DNA of 27,622 nucleotides from Burkholderia sp. (GTDB lineage Bacteria; Pseudomonadota; Gammaproteobacteria; Burkholderiales; Burkholderiaceae), in NCBI GenBank assembly GCA_030151225.1, contig JASLEG010000085.1, positions 1 to 27,622 of the forward strand, given 5' to 3'. Both the position numbers and the translations under genes were made by a program. Below the pieces are notes generated by a model. The model worked only from the letters and a program-made list of their open reading frames with translations, did no database searches and had not been told where the DNA came from. Positions 6,815 through 17,345 of the stretch are shown piece by piece. Every line of letters begins with the position of its first letter. The stretch's first letter is position 1.

Positions 6815-7300
6815 ATGATCTCAGCTGAAGGCCTGAAAGAAATCGATCGCGTGATTGCGAAATATCCCGTCGATCAGAAACAGTCCGCCGTGATGTCGGC
6901 GTTGGCCGTCGCTCAGGAAGAGCACGGCTGGCTGTCGCCCGAACTGATGCAGTTCGTCGCCGATTACCTCGGCATGCCGGCCGTTGCCGTGCAGGAGGTC
7001 GCGACGTTCTACACGATGTACGAACTCAAACCGGTCGGCAAACACAAGCTCACGCTCTGCACGAATCTCCCGTGCCAGCTCGGGCCGCACGGCGGCGCCG
7101 AGGCCACGGCCGACTATCTGAAGCACAAGCTCGGTATCGATTTCGGCGAAACCACGCCCGACGGCAAGTTCTCGCTGAAGGAAGGCGAGTGCTTCGGCGC
7201 CTGCGGCGACGCGCCCGTGCTGCTGCTCAACAATCACAAGATGTGCAGCTTCATGAGCCGCGAAAAGATCGACCAGCTGCTTGAGGAGCTCTCGAAATGA
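6815..7300 (+). CDS. nuoE: NADH-quinone oxidoreductase subunit E
   Basis: This is the 24-kDa thioredoxin-fold subunit with the [2Fe-2S] cluster N1a, part of the NADH dehydrogenase module beside NuoF. The four ligands are Cys82 and Cys87 (TLCTNLPCQLG) and Cys126 and Cys130 (GECFGACGDAP). I chose ATG 6815 (161 residues, MISAEGLKEIDRV); an in-frame TTG at 6794 would add seven residues, but the AGGA before it lies too close. The ribosome site of the chosen start is weak (AAAGAG at 6797-6802). The stop codon overlaps the nuoF start in ATGA (7297-7300), so the two are translationally coupled. Confidence 0.95.
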   Translation: MISAEGLKEIDRVIAKYPVDQKQSAVMSALAVAQEEHGWLSPELMQFVADYLGMPAVAVQEVATFYTMYELKPVGKHKLTLCTNLPCQLGPHGGAEATADYLKHKLGIDFGETTPDGKFSLKEGECFGACGDAPVLLLNNHKMCSFMSREKIDQLLEELSK

Positions 7301-8616
7301 CGTCCCTCCACGATCGTCACATCAAACCGCTGATCCTCGCCAATCTGAACGGCGAGAACTGGGGCCTCGAGGATTACGTCGCGCGCGGTGGTTACGCGCA
7401 GCTGCGTCGCATCATCGAGGAAAAGATTCCGCCCGAGCAGGTGATCGCCGACGTCAAGGCGTCGGGCCTGCGTGGCCGCGGCGGTGCAGGCTTCCCGACC
7501 GGCTTGAAGTGGAGCTTCATGCCGCGTCAGTTTCCGGGCCAGAAGTACCTGGTCTGCAACTCGGACGAAGGCGAGCCGGGCACGTTCAAGGATCGCGACA
7601 TCCTGCGCTGGAACCCGCACTCGGTGATCGAGGGCATGACCATCGGCGCGTACGCGATGGGCATCACGGCCGGCTACAACTACATCCACGGCGAGATCTT
7701 CGAAGTGTATCGACGCTTCGAGGCCGCGCTGGAACAGGCGCGCGCGGCGGGCCTGCTCGGCAACAACATCCTCGGTTCGGAATTCTCGTTCCAGCTGCAT
7801 GCGCACCACGGTTACGGCGCGTACGTGTGCGGCGAGGAAACGGCGCTGCTCGAATCGCTCGAGGGCAAGAAGGGCCAGCCGCGCTTCAAGCCGCCGTTCC
7901 CGGCGAGCTTCGGCGTGTACGGCAAGCCCACCACGATCAACAACGCGGAAACCTTCGCGGCCGTGCCGTTCCTGCTGACGGTCGGCCCGCAGACCTACCT
8001 CGAGATCGGCAAGCCGAACAACGGCGGCACCAAGATCTTCTCGGTGTCGGGCGACGTGGAGCGACCGGGCAACTACGAAGTGCCGCTCGGCACGCCGTTC
8101 TCGGCGCTGCTCGAGCTGGCCGGCGGCATGCGCGGCGGCCGCAGGATCAAGGCCGTGATTCCCGGCGGCTCGTCGGCACCGGTGATTCCGGGCGAGCAGA
8201 TGATGCAGACCGACATGGATTACGACTCGATCGCGAAGGCCGGTTCGATGCTCGGTTCGGGCGCCGTGATCGTGATGGACGAGACGCGCTGCATGGTGCG
8301 CGCGCTGCAACGTCTGTCGTACTTCTACCATGAGGAATCGTGCGGTCAATGTACGCCGTGCCGTGAAGGCACCGGCTGGCTGTATCGCGTGGTGAGGCGC
8401 ATCGAGAATGGCGAGGGTCGCAAGGAAGACCTGGACCTGCTGAACTCGGTGGCCGAGAACATCATGGGCCGGACCATCTGCGCGCTCGGCGACGCAGCGG
8501 CGATGCCCGTGCGCGGCATGCTCAAGCACTACTGGGACGAATTCGCGTACCACATCGAGCACAAGCACTGCCAGGTGGGCGGCCATGCGCACGCCCCTGC
8601 GGTCGCGGCGGCCTGA
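7297..8616 (+). CDS. nuoF: NADH-quinone oxidoreductase subunit F
   Basis: The 51-kDa subunit binds NADH and FMN and carries the [4Fe-4S] cluster N3; it is the electron entry point of complex I. The 439-residue protein has the glycine-rich nucleotide/flavin loop GLRGRGGAGFPTGLKW (about 57-72), the second nucleotide-binding stretch NSDEGEPGTFKDR (88-100), and N3 ligands Cys349, Cys352 and Cys355 (ESCGQCTPCREG) with Cys395 (GRTICALGD). It starts four bases inside the nuoE stop codon context. A His/Ala-rich tail of about 15 residues closes the protein. Confidence 0.97.
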   Translation: MTSLHDRHIKPLILANLNGENWGLEDYVARGGYAQLRRIIEEKIPPEQVIADVKASGLRGRGGAGFPTGLKWSFMPRQFPGQKYLVCNSDEGEPGTFKDRDILRWNPHSVIEGMTIGAYAMGITAGYNYIHGEIFEVYRRFEAALEQARAAGLLGNNILGSEFSFQLHAHHGYGAYVCGEETALLESLEGKKGQPRFKPPFPASFGVYGKPTTINNAETFAAVPFLLTVGPQTYLEIGKPNNGGTKIFSVSGDVERPGNYEVPLGTPFSALLELAGGMRGGRRIKAVIPGGSSAPVIPGEQMMQTDMDYDSIAKAGSMLGSGAVIVMDETRCMVRALQRLSYFYHEESCGQCTPCREGTGWLYRVVRRIENGEGRKEDLDLLNSVAENIMGRTICALGDAAAMPVRGMLKHYWDEFAYHIEHKHCQVGGHAHAPAVAAA

Positions 8617-8667
8617 GCGGCGGAACACGCACGCGCACCCCACACGAAGCCGATTGCGGAACATCAG

Positions 8668-8699
8668 CGCCCTGACGGGCGAAAGCGCGAGAGAGCGCT
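8668..8699 (+). other. Two tandem hairpins in the nuoF-nuoG gap
   Basis: CGCCC-TGAC-GGGCG (8668-8681) and AGCGC-GAGAGA-GCGCT (8684-8699) are perfect five-pair stems placed back to back, 8-25 bases before the AAGGA (8707-8711) that serves nuoG. They occupy a 107-base gap that is wide for this operon and end without a T run. Confidence 0.45.
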
Positions 8700-8723
8700 A
8701 AAGGTTAAGGACCATACATCATC

Positions 8724-11057
8724 ATGGTTGAACTCGAGATAGACGGGAAGAAGGTCGAAGTGCCCGAAGGCAGCATGGTGATTCAGGCTGCGCACAAGGC
8801 CGACAAGTATATTCCGCACTTTTGCTATCACAAAAAGCTATCCGTAGCGGCTAACTGCCGCATGTGCCTCGTCGACGTCGAGAAGATGCCGAAGGCCGTG
8901 CCGGCCTGTGCCACGCCGGTGTCGGCGGGCATGATCGTGCGCACGCATTCGGAAAAGGCCGTGAAGGCGCAGCAGGCCGTGATGGAATTCCTGCTGATCA
9001 ACCACCCGCTCGACTGCCCGATCTGCGATCAGGGCGGCGAATGTCAGCTGCAGGATCTGGCGGTCGGTTACGGCAAGTCGGCGTCGCGCTACCGCGAAGA
9101 GAAGCGCGTGGTGTTCCACAAGAACGTGGGTCCGCTGATCTCGATGGAAGAGATGTCGCGCTGCATCCACTGCACGCGCTGCGTGCGTTTCGGCGAGGAA
9201 GTCGCCGGCGTGATGGAGTTCGGCATGCTCGGCCGCGGCGAGCACTCGGAGATCACCACCTTCGTCGGCAAGACCGTCGATTCCGAGCTGTCCGGCAACA
9301 TGATCGACCTCTGCCCGGTCGGCGCGCTGACCAGCAAGCCGTTCCGCTTCAGCGCCCGTACCTGGGAGCTGTCGCGCCGCAAGTCGGTGAGCCCTCACGA
9401 TTCGGTCGGCGCGAACCTCGTGGTGCAGGTCAAGAACAACCGCGTGATGCGCGTGCTGCCGCTCGAGAACGAAGCCGTCAACGAGTGCTGGATTTCGGAC
9501 AAGGATCGTTTCTCGTACGAAGGCCTGAACAGCGAGGACCGCCTGACCAAGCCGATGCTGAAGCAGGGCGGTCAGTGGATCGAGACCGACTGGCAGACCG
9601 CGCTCGAATACGTGGCGAAGGGCCTCAAGGGCATCGCGGCGGATCACGGCGCGAATGCGCTGGCCGCGCTCGCGAGCCCGCACAGCACGGTGGAGGAACT
9701 GTTCCTCGTCAAGCAGCTCGCGAGCGAGCTGAAGGTGCCGAACGTCGACTTCCGCCTGCGTCAGACCGATTTCTCCGCACCGGTGTCGGGCGCGCCGTGG
9801 CTCGGCATGCCGATCGCCGATCTGTCGATCGTCGACTCCGCCCTCGTGGTCGGCTCGACGCTGCGCCGCGATCACCCGCTGCTCGCCGCGCGCCTGCGTC
9901 AGGCCGCCAAGACCGGCGGCACGGTGCACATGCTGAATGCCTCGAGCGACGACGCGCTGATCCCGAGCGCGAAGCGCATCGTGGCCGCGCCGTCGGCCTG
10001 GCTCGACAAGCTCGCCGGCATCGCCGCCGCGCTCGCGCAGGCGAGCGGCGCCGCGCTGCCGGCATCGCTGGCCGGCACCGAGGCTTCCGAGGAAGCCCAG
10101 CGCGTCGCCAAGTCGCTCGCCACGGGCGACCTGCGCGTCGTGCTGCTCGGCAACGCCGTGGTGCGTCACCCGCAGTTCGCCCAGCTCCACGCGCTCGCGC
10201 AGTGGATCGCCGAGGCGACCGGTGCCAAGCTCGGCTTCCTGACCGAAGCCGCGAATACGGTGGGCGCGCACGTGGTGGGTGCGCTGCCGGGCGAGGGCGG
10301 CCTCAATGCCCGCGACGCGTTCGCGCAGCCGCGCAAGGGCTACCTGCTGTTCAATGTCGAGCCCGAATTCGACACGGCCGACCCGATCGCCGCGCGTGCC
10401 GCGCTCGACCAGGCAGAAATGGTCGTGGTGATGTCGCCGTTCAAGATCGGCGCCGACTACGCCGACGTGCTGCTGCCGATCTCGCCGTTCACCGAAACGG
10501 CCGGCACCTTCGTCAATGCCGAAGGTCGCGTGCAGTCGTTCAACGGCGTGGTGCGCCCGCTCGGCGACACGCGCCCGGGCTGGAAGGTGTTGCGCGTGCT
10601 CGGCAGCCTGCTCGGCCTGCCGAACTTCGAATACGAAACGTCCGACGAGGTGCGGCTCGCCGCGCTCGGCGAAGGCGACCTGAGCGCGCGTCTGTCGAAC
10701 ACCGCCGGTGCCGCGCTGGCCGGGGCCGGTTCGGTCGCGCCGGCGAACGGTGCGCTCGAGCGCCTCGCCGACGTGCCGATCTATCACGCGGATCCGATCG
10801 CGCGACGCGCCGGCTCGCTGCACCTGACGGTCGCTGCGAAGGCCGCGCACTCGGCGGGCCTGCCCGCCGCGCTGTTCGAGCGTCTTGGCCTGAGGGACGG
10901 TGATGCCGTGCGCATCAGCCAGGGTGGCCGCTCGGTGGAACTGCCGGCCGTGCTCGACGCGAATCTGGCCGCGACGGTCGTGCGCGTGTCGGCGGCCACG
11001 CCCGCCGGTGCGGCGCTCGGCGGCCAGTCCGGTGAACTCGTGGTGGAGAAGGCGTAA
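8724..11057 (+). CDS. nuoG: NADH-quinone oxidoreductase subunit G
   Basis: The 75-kDa subunit relays electrons from NuoF to NuoI. The 777-residue protein shows an N-terminal ferredoxin domain with [2Fe-2S] N1b ligands Cys34, Cys45, Cys48 and Cys62; N5 ligands His94, Cys98, Cys101 and Cys107 (HPLDCPICDQGGEC); and N4 ligands Cys147, Cys150, Cys153 and Cys197. A degenerate molybdopterin-oxidoreductase domain follows. The extra N7 cluster of E. coli and Thermus is missing: where it should begin, the sequence reads SVSPHDSVGAN with no cysteine. That is the state in mitochondria and many proteobacteria. AAGGA lies 12 bases before ATG 8724. The stop codon abuts the nuoH start. Confidence 0.97.
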   Translation: MVELEIDGKKVEVPEGSMVIQAAHKADKYIPHFCYHKKLSVAANCRMCLVDVEKMPKAVPACATPVSAGMIVRTHSEKAVKAQQAVMEFLLINHPLDCPICDQGGECQLQDLAVGYGKSASRYREEKRVVFHKNVGPLISMEEMSRCIHCTRCVRFGEEVAGVMEFGMLGRGEHSEITTFVGKTVDSELSGNMIDLCPVGALTSKPFRFSARTWELSRRKSVSPHDSVGANLVVQVKNNRVMRVLPLENEAVNECWISDKDRFSYEGLNSEDRLTKPMLKQGGQWIETDWQTALEYVAKGLKGIAADHGANALAALASPHSTVEELFLVKQLASELKVPNVDFRLRQTDFSAPVSGAPWLGMPIADLSIVDSALVVGSTLRRDHPLLAARLRQAAKTGGTVHMLNASSDDALIPSAKRIVAAPSAWLDKLAGIAAALAQASGAALPASLAGTEASEEAQRVAKSLATGDLRVVLLGNAVVRHPQFAQLHALAQWIAEATGAKLGFLTEAANTVGAHVVGALPGEGGLNARDAFAQPRKGYLLFNVEPEFDTADPIAARAALDQAEMVVVMSPFKIGADYADVLLPISPFTETAGTFVNAEGRVQSFNGVVRPLGDTRPGWKVLRVLGSLLGLPNFEYETSDEVRLAALGEGDLSARLSNTAGAALAGAGSVAPANGALERLADVPIYHADPIARRAGSLHLTVAAKAAHSAGLPAALFERLGLRDGDAVRISQGGRSVELPAVLDANLAATVVRVSAATPAGAALGGQSGELVVEKA

Positions 11058-12122
11058 ATGAGCTTGTTCGATACGATCAATTCGGGTGGTACCGAGCTGC
11101 TCGGCGCGGCATGGCCGACCGTCTGGGCGCTGGTGCGGATCCTCGTCGTGTGCGTGGTGATCCTGCTCAGCGTCGCCTATCTGATCCTCTGGGAGCGCAA
11201 GCTGATCGGCTGGATGCACGTGCGTCTCGGCCCGAACCGCGTGGGCCCCGGCGGTCTGCTGCAGCCGATCGCCGACGTGTTGAAGCTGCTGCTCAAGGAA
11301 GTGATCCAGCCGAGTGCGGCGAGCCGCTGGCTCTACCTGATCGCGCCGATCATGACCGTCGTGCCGGCCTTCGCGGTGTGGGCGGTGATCCCGTTCCAGG
11401 CCGGCGCCGTGCTCGCCAACATCAACGCGGGCCTGCTCTACGCGATGGCGATCTCCTCGATCGGCGTGTACGCGGTGATCCTGGCCGGCTGGGCGTCGAA
11501 CTCCAAGTACGCGTTCCTCGGTGCGATGCGTGCGGCCGCGCAGATGGTGTCCTACGAAATCTCGATGGGCTTCGCGCTGGTGCTGGTGCTGATGACGGCG
11601 GGCAGCCTGAACTTCTCCGACATCGTGATCTCGCAGCAGCACGGCTACTTCGCGCATCACGGCATCAACTTCATGTCGTGGAACTGGCTGCCGCTGCTGC
11701 CGGTGTTCGTCATCTACTTCATCTCGGGCATCGCCGAAACCAACCGCCACCCGTTCGACGTGGTGGAAGGCGAATCGGAAATCGTCGCGGGCCACATGAT
11801 CGACTACTCGGGGATGGGCTTCGCGCTGTTCTTCCTCGCCGAGTACATCAACATGATCGTGATCTCGGCGCTGGCGGCCACGCTGTTCCTCGGCGGCTGG
11901 GACGCGCCGTTCAGCTTCCTGCACTTCGTGCCGGGCGTGGTGTGGCTGGTGCTGAAGGTGTTCATGCTGCTGTCGGTGTTCATCTGGGTTCGCGCGACGT
12001 TCCCGCGTTTCCGTTACGACCAGATCATGCGTCTGGGCTGGAAGATCTTCCTGCCGATCTGCGTGATCTGGGTGGTCGTGGTCGGCTTCTGGATGATGTC
12101 GCCGCTGAATATCTGGAATTGA
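11058..12122 (+). CDS. nuoH: NADH-quinone oxidoreductase subunit H
   Basis: NuoH is the membrane subunit that forms the roof of the quinone tunnel and links quinone reduction to proton pumping. The 354-residue, strongly hydrophobic protein has about eight membrane helices. Signatures are WERKLIGWMHVRLGPNRVGP (about 45-64) on the first cytoplasmic loop and ETNRHPFDVVEGESE (227-241), the Glu-rich loop near the quinone site. The ATG follows the nuoG TAA without any gap, so translation is probably coupled. GAGAAGG at the nuoG 3' end can serve as its ribosome site. Confidence 0.97.
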   Translation: MSLFDTINSGGTELLGAAWPTVWALVRILVVCVVILLSVAYLILWERKLIGWMHVRLGPNRVGPGGLLQPIADVLKLLLKEVIQPSAASRWLYLIAPIMTVVPAFAVWAVIPFQAGAVLANINAGLLYAMAISSIGVYAVILAGWASNSKYAFLGAMRAAAQMVSYEISMGFALVLVLMTAGSLNFSDIVISQQHGYFAHHGINFMSWNWLPLLPVFVIYFISGIAETNRHPFDVVEGESEIVAGHMIDYSGMGFALFFLAEYINMIVISALAATLFLGGWDAPFSFLHFVPGVVWLVLKVFMLLSVFIWVRATFPRFRYDQIMRLGWKIFLPICVIWVVVVGFWMMSPLNIWN

Positions 12123-12138
12123 GAGGGCGGAAACCATC

Positions 12139-12627
12139 ATGACGGCTATCCAACATTTCTTTAAGACCTTCTTCCTGACCGAGCTCGTGAAGGGCCTGGC
12201 CATGACCGGCCGCTACACCTTCAAGCGCAAGATCACGGTGCAGTTCCCGGAAGAGAAGACGCCGATCTCGCCGCGCTTTCGCGGGCTGCACGCGCTGCGC
12301 CGCTACGAGAACGGCGAGGAGCGCTGCATCGCCTGCAAGCTGTGCGAGGCCGTGTGCCCCGCCATGGCGATCACGATCGAATCGCAGGTGCGCACCGACA
12401 ACACGCGTCGCACCACGCGCTACGACATCGACCTGACCAAGTGCATCTTCTGCGGCTTCTGCGAGGAAAGCTGCCCGGTCGACTCGATCGTCGAAACTCA
12501 GATCCTCGAGTATCACGGCGAGAAGCGCGGCGACCTGTACTTCACGAAGGACATGCTGCTCGCGGTGGGCGACCGCTACGAGAAGGACATCGCGGCCGCC
12601 AAGGCCGCCGACGCGCCGTATCGCTGA
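12139..12627 (+). CDS. nuoI: NADH-quinone oxidoreductase subunit I
   Basis: This 162-residue ferredoxin-like subunit holds the [4Fe-4S] clusters N6a and N6b, wiring NuoG to NuoB. Two complete motifs are seen: Cys63, Cys66, Cys69, Cys73 (CIACKLCEAVCP) and Cys102, Cys105, Cys108, Cys112 (CIFCGFCEESCP). The amphipathic N-terminal helix (FFKTFFLTELVKGLAMTGRY) anchors it at the membrane. GAGAGGG lies at the nuoH stop, 16 bases before ATG 12139. Confidence 0.97.
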   Translation: MTAIQHFFKTFFLTELVKGLAMTGRYTFKRKITVQFPEEKTPISPRFRGLHALRRYENGEERCIACKLCEAVCPAMAITIESQVRTDNTRRTTRYDIDLTKCIFCGFCEESCPVDSIVETQILEYHGEKRGDLYFTKDMLLAVGDRYEKDIAAAKAADAPYR

Positions 12628-12638
12628 CATGCAGGAAC

Positions 12639-12700
12639 GGCCGGCCCGCAATGGCCGGCCCGAGCCGCCGCGGCAACGGTGCGCGGCACGTCGCAGTGCC
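12639..12700 (+). other. Hairpins in the nuoI-nuoJ gap
   Basis: GGCCGGCC occurs twice (12639-12646 and 12653-12660); being self-complementary, the copies form an eight-pair stem around a six-base loop, starting 11 bases after the nuoI stop. Farther on, GCCGCG (12667-12672) can pair with CGCGGC (12682-12687), or alternatively GGCAC (12685-12689) with GTGCC (12696-12700); the two options exclude each other. No T run follows. Confidence 0.5.
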
Positions 12701-12744
12701 CGAGAACCGTGCCTGACCAAGGCCTAAACGATGAACCGGTAACC

Positions 12745-13407
12745 ATGGACTTCACGACCGTACTTTTCTACATCTTCTCGCTGCTGCTGGTGGTCTCGGG
12801 GCTGAAGGTGATCACCGCGCGCAACCCCGTGGCTTCCGCGCTCTTCCTCGTTCTCGCGTTCTTCAACGCGGCCGCGATCTGGATGCTGCTCGAGGCCGAA
12901 TTCCTCGCGATCCTGCTCGTGCTCGTGTATGTGGGCGCGGTGATGGTGCTGTTCCTGTTCGTGGTGATGATGCTCGACATCAACACCGACGTGCTGCGCC
13001 GCGACTTCCGGCGCTTCGTGCCGATGGCCACGATCGTGGGTGCGATCATCGTGGTGGAGATGGCGCTGATCCTCTGGCGCGGCTACGGCGCGACCGCCAC
13101 ACCGCTGCACGACATGGGCGCGGGCGCGCTCGCCAACATGACGAACACGCGCCTGATCGGCAAGGTGATCTACACCGACTACATCTTCGCGTTCGAAGTC
13201 GCCGGGCTCGTGTTGCTGGTGGCGATCATCGCGGCGGTGTCGCTGACGGCGGGCCGCGGCAAGGAGCGCAAGCGCCAGCGCGTGTCCGACCAAGTGCGCG
13301 TGCGCCGCGAGGATCGCGTGCGCATCGTGAAGATGGCGGCCGAAGTGCCGCCCCCGCCCGAGCCGGCGGCCGCCGAGGCCGAACCCGCCGCGGCCCCCAA
13401 GAGCTGA
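12745..13407 (+). CDS. nuoJ: NADH-quinone oxidoreductase subunit J
   Basis: NuoJ is a membrane subunit with five helices; its third helix rearranges during the catalytic cycle. The 220-residue protein begins MDFTTVLFYIFSLLLV and carries the conserved stretch LVLVYVGAVMVLFLFVVMML (helix 3, about 55-76). A charged and then Pro/Ala-rich C-terminal tail (about residues 170-220) makes it longer than E. coli NuoJ (184). ATG 12745 has no clear Shine-Dalgarno sequence; a three-codon open frame (ATG AAC CGG TAA, 12731-12742) ends two bases before it. An in-frame ATG at 12679 would add 22 polar residues and is less likely. Confidence 0.95.
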   Translation: MDFTTVLFYIFSLLLVVSGLKVITARNPVASALFLVLAFFNAAAIWMLLEAEFLAILLVLVYVGAVMVLFLFVVMMLDINTDVLRRDFRRFVPMATIVGAIIVVEMALILWRGYGATATPLHDMGAGALANMTNTRLIGKVIYTDYIFAFEVAGLVLLVAIIAAVSLTAGRGKERKRQRVSDQVRVRREDRVRIVKMAAEVPPPPEPAAAEAEPAAAPKS

Positions 13408-13425
13408 GCGGAGGAGAACCGAATC

Positions 13426-13737
13426 ATGCTGAACCTGACTCTTGCCCACTATCTGGTGCTCGGCGCGATCCTCTTCGCGATGAGCATCGTCGGCATCTTC
13501 CTGAACCGTCGCAACATCATCGTGATCCTGATGGCGATCGAGCTGATGCTGCTCGCCGTCAATACGAACTTCGTTGCGTTCTCGCATTATCTCGGTGACG
13601 TGCACGGACAGATCTTCGTGTTCTTCGTGCTCACGGTTGCAGCGGCGGAAGCGGCAATCGGCCTCGCGATTCTGGTGACGCTGTTCCGCAAACTCGACAC
13701 GATCAATGTCGAGGATCTCGACCAGCTCAAGGGCTAA
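13426..13737 (+). CDS. nuoK: NADH-quinone oxidoreductase subunit K
   Basis: NuoK is a three-helix membrane subunit related to MrpC antiporter subunits. The 103-residue protein has the conserved membrane glutamates Glu39 (VILMAIELMLLAVN) and Glu75 (TVAAAEAAIGLAI) that belong to the central proton axis. An unusually strong ribosome site, GGAGGAG (13410-13416), precedes ATG 13426. Gaps to nuoJ and nuoL are 18 and 17 bases. Confidence 0.97.
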   Translation: MLNLTLAHYLVLGAILFAMSIVGIFLNRRNIIVILMAIELMLLAVNTNFVAFSHYLGDVHGQIFVFFVLTVAAAEAAIGLAILVTLFRKLDTINVEDLDQLKG

Positions 13738-13754
13738 TTTCAGGCGAGTCTGCT

Positions 13755-15806
<2,052 letters not shown>

Positions 15807-15827
15807 GAAAAGGAGAGGAACCCACTC

Positions 15828-17321
15828 ATGCCCGCATTTCCGATTCTCAGTACCGCCATATGGCTTCCCATCGTGTCCGGCCTGGTCATCCTGGCCGTCG
15901 GCACGGACCGGAAGCCCGGCGTGGCCCGCTGGGTCGCGCTGATCGGTTCGCTGCTCGGGTTTGCTGTCACGATTCCGCTCGTCACCGGATTCGATCCGAG
16001 CACGGCCGCGCTCCAGTTTCAGGAGAGCGTGGTGTGGATCGACCGGTTCAATGTTTCGTATCACCTCGGCGTCGACGGGATCTCGATGTGGTTCGTCGTG
16101 CTGACGGCGCTGATCACCGTCATCGTCGTCGTCGCCGCGTGGGAAGTCATCACCGAGAACGTCTCGCAGTATCTGGCGTCGTTCCTGATGCTCTCGGGCA
16201 TCATGATCGGCGTGTTCTCGGCGGCCGACGGCCTGCTGTTCTACGTGTTCTTCGAGGCCACGCTGATTCCGATGTACATCATCATCGGCGTGTGGGGTGG
16301 TCCGAACCGCGTGTACGCTGCCTTCAAGTTCTTCCTGTACACGCTGGCCGGCTCGCTGCTGATGCTGGTCGCGCTGATCTACCTGTATCGCGAGACGCAC
16401 ACCTTCGACCTAGCCACCTGGCAGGCCGCGAAGCTGCCGATGACGCCGCAGTTGCTGCTGTTCGCCGCGTTCTTCCTCGCATTTGCGGTGAAGGTGCCGA
16501 TGTGGCCCGTCCACACCTGGCTGCCCGACGCGCACGTCGAGGCGCCCACCGGCGGCTCGGTGGTGCTGGCCGCGATCATGCTGAAGCTCGGCGCCTACGG
16601 CTTCCTGCGCTTCTCACTGCCGGTCACGCCCGATGCCGCGCATTACCTGGCGCCGGTGGTGATCGCGCTGTCCCTGGTGGCCGTGATCTACATCGGCCTG
16701 GTGGCGATGGTGCAGACCGACATGAAGAAGCTGGTCGCGTATTCGTCGATCGCCCACATGGGCTTCGTCACGCTCGGCTTCTTCATCTTCAGCCAGCTCG
16801 GGATCGAGGGCGCGATCGTGCAGATGATCTCGCACGGTTTCGTGTCCGGCGCGATGTTCCTGTGCATCGGCGTGTTGTACGATCGCCTGCACACGCGCAA
16901 CATCGCGGAATACGGCGGTGTCGTGAACGTGATGCCGAAGTTCGCGACCTTCGCGCTGCTGTTCGCCATGGCGAACTGCGGGCTGCCCGGTACCTCGGGC
17001 TTCGTCGGCGAGTTCATGGTGATTCTCGCCTCGGTGAAGTTCAATTTCTGGATCGCGTTCGCCGCGGGTCTCACGCTGATACTCGGCGCGGGCTACACGC
17101 TGTGGATGTACAAACGCGTCTATTTCGGCAAGGTGGTCAACGAGAAGGTAACGTCGCTGAAGGATATCGGCGCACGCGAATTCTCGATGCTCGCCGTGCT
17201 GGCCGCATTCACGCTGCTGATGGGCTTGTATCCGAAGCCCTTCACCGACGTGATGCACGTTTCCGTAGAAAACCTCCTCGCTCACGTTGCGCAATCCAAG
17301 CTGCCGCTGGCCCAGCAGTGA
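15828..17321 (+). CDS. nuoM: NADH-quinone oxidoreductase subunit M
   Basis: NuoM is the second antiporter-like proton-pumping subunit. The 497-residue membrane protein has Glu143 (YVFFEATLIPMYIIIGVWGG), Lys222 (AFAVKVPMWPVHTWLPDAHVE) and Lys253 (MLKLGAYGFLR), matching the functional E. coli positions. AAGGAGAGG (about 15810-15818) precedes ATG 15828, a strong ribosome site. The stop codon TGA is at 17319-17321. Confidence 0.97.
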   Translation: MPAFPILSTAIWLPIVSGLVILAVGTDRKPGVARWVALIGSLLGFAVTIPLVTGFDPSTAALQFQESVVWIDRFNVSYHLGVDGISMWFVVLTALITVIVVVAAWEVITENVSQYLASFLMLSGIMIGVFSAADGLLFYVFFEATLIPMYIIIGVWGGPNRVYAAFKFFLYTLAGSLLMLVALIYLYRETHTFDLATWQAAKLPMTPQLLLFAAFFLAFAVKVPMWPVHTWLPDAHVEAPTGGSVVLAAIMLKLGAYGFLRFSLPVTPDAAHYLAPVVIALSLVAVIYIGLVAMVQTDMKKLVAYSSIAHMGFVTLGFFIFSQLGIEGAIVQMISHGFVSGAMFLCIGVLYDRLHTRNIAEYGGVVNVMPKFATFALLFAMANCGLPGTSGFVGEFMVILASVKFNFWIAFAAGLTLILGAGYTLWMYKRVYFGKVVNEKVTSLKDIGAREFSMLAVLAAFTLLMGLYPKPFTDVMHVSVENLLAHVAQSKLPLAQQ

Positions 17322-17345
17322 GTGTGGGCTGAGGAACCCAAGACC

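Noticed and set aside
8838..12203. Open frame of more than 1100 codons on the - strand opposite nuoG, nuoH and the start of nuoI
   Set aside because: It is the mirror of strongly coding GC-rich genes. The protein is rich in Arg, His, Gln and Asp without any domain, while the + strand encodes complete complex I subunits with all cofactor ligands.
12639..12660. GGCCGGCC repeat as a transcription terminator after nuoI
   Set aside because: The stem is strong, but no T run follows and nuoJ to nuoN must be transcribed through it; it is listed only as an intercistronic hairpin.
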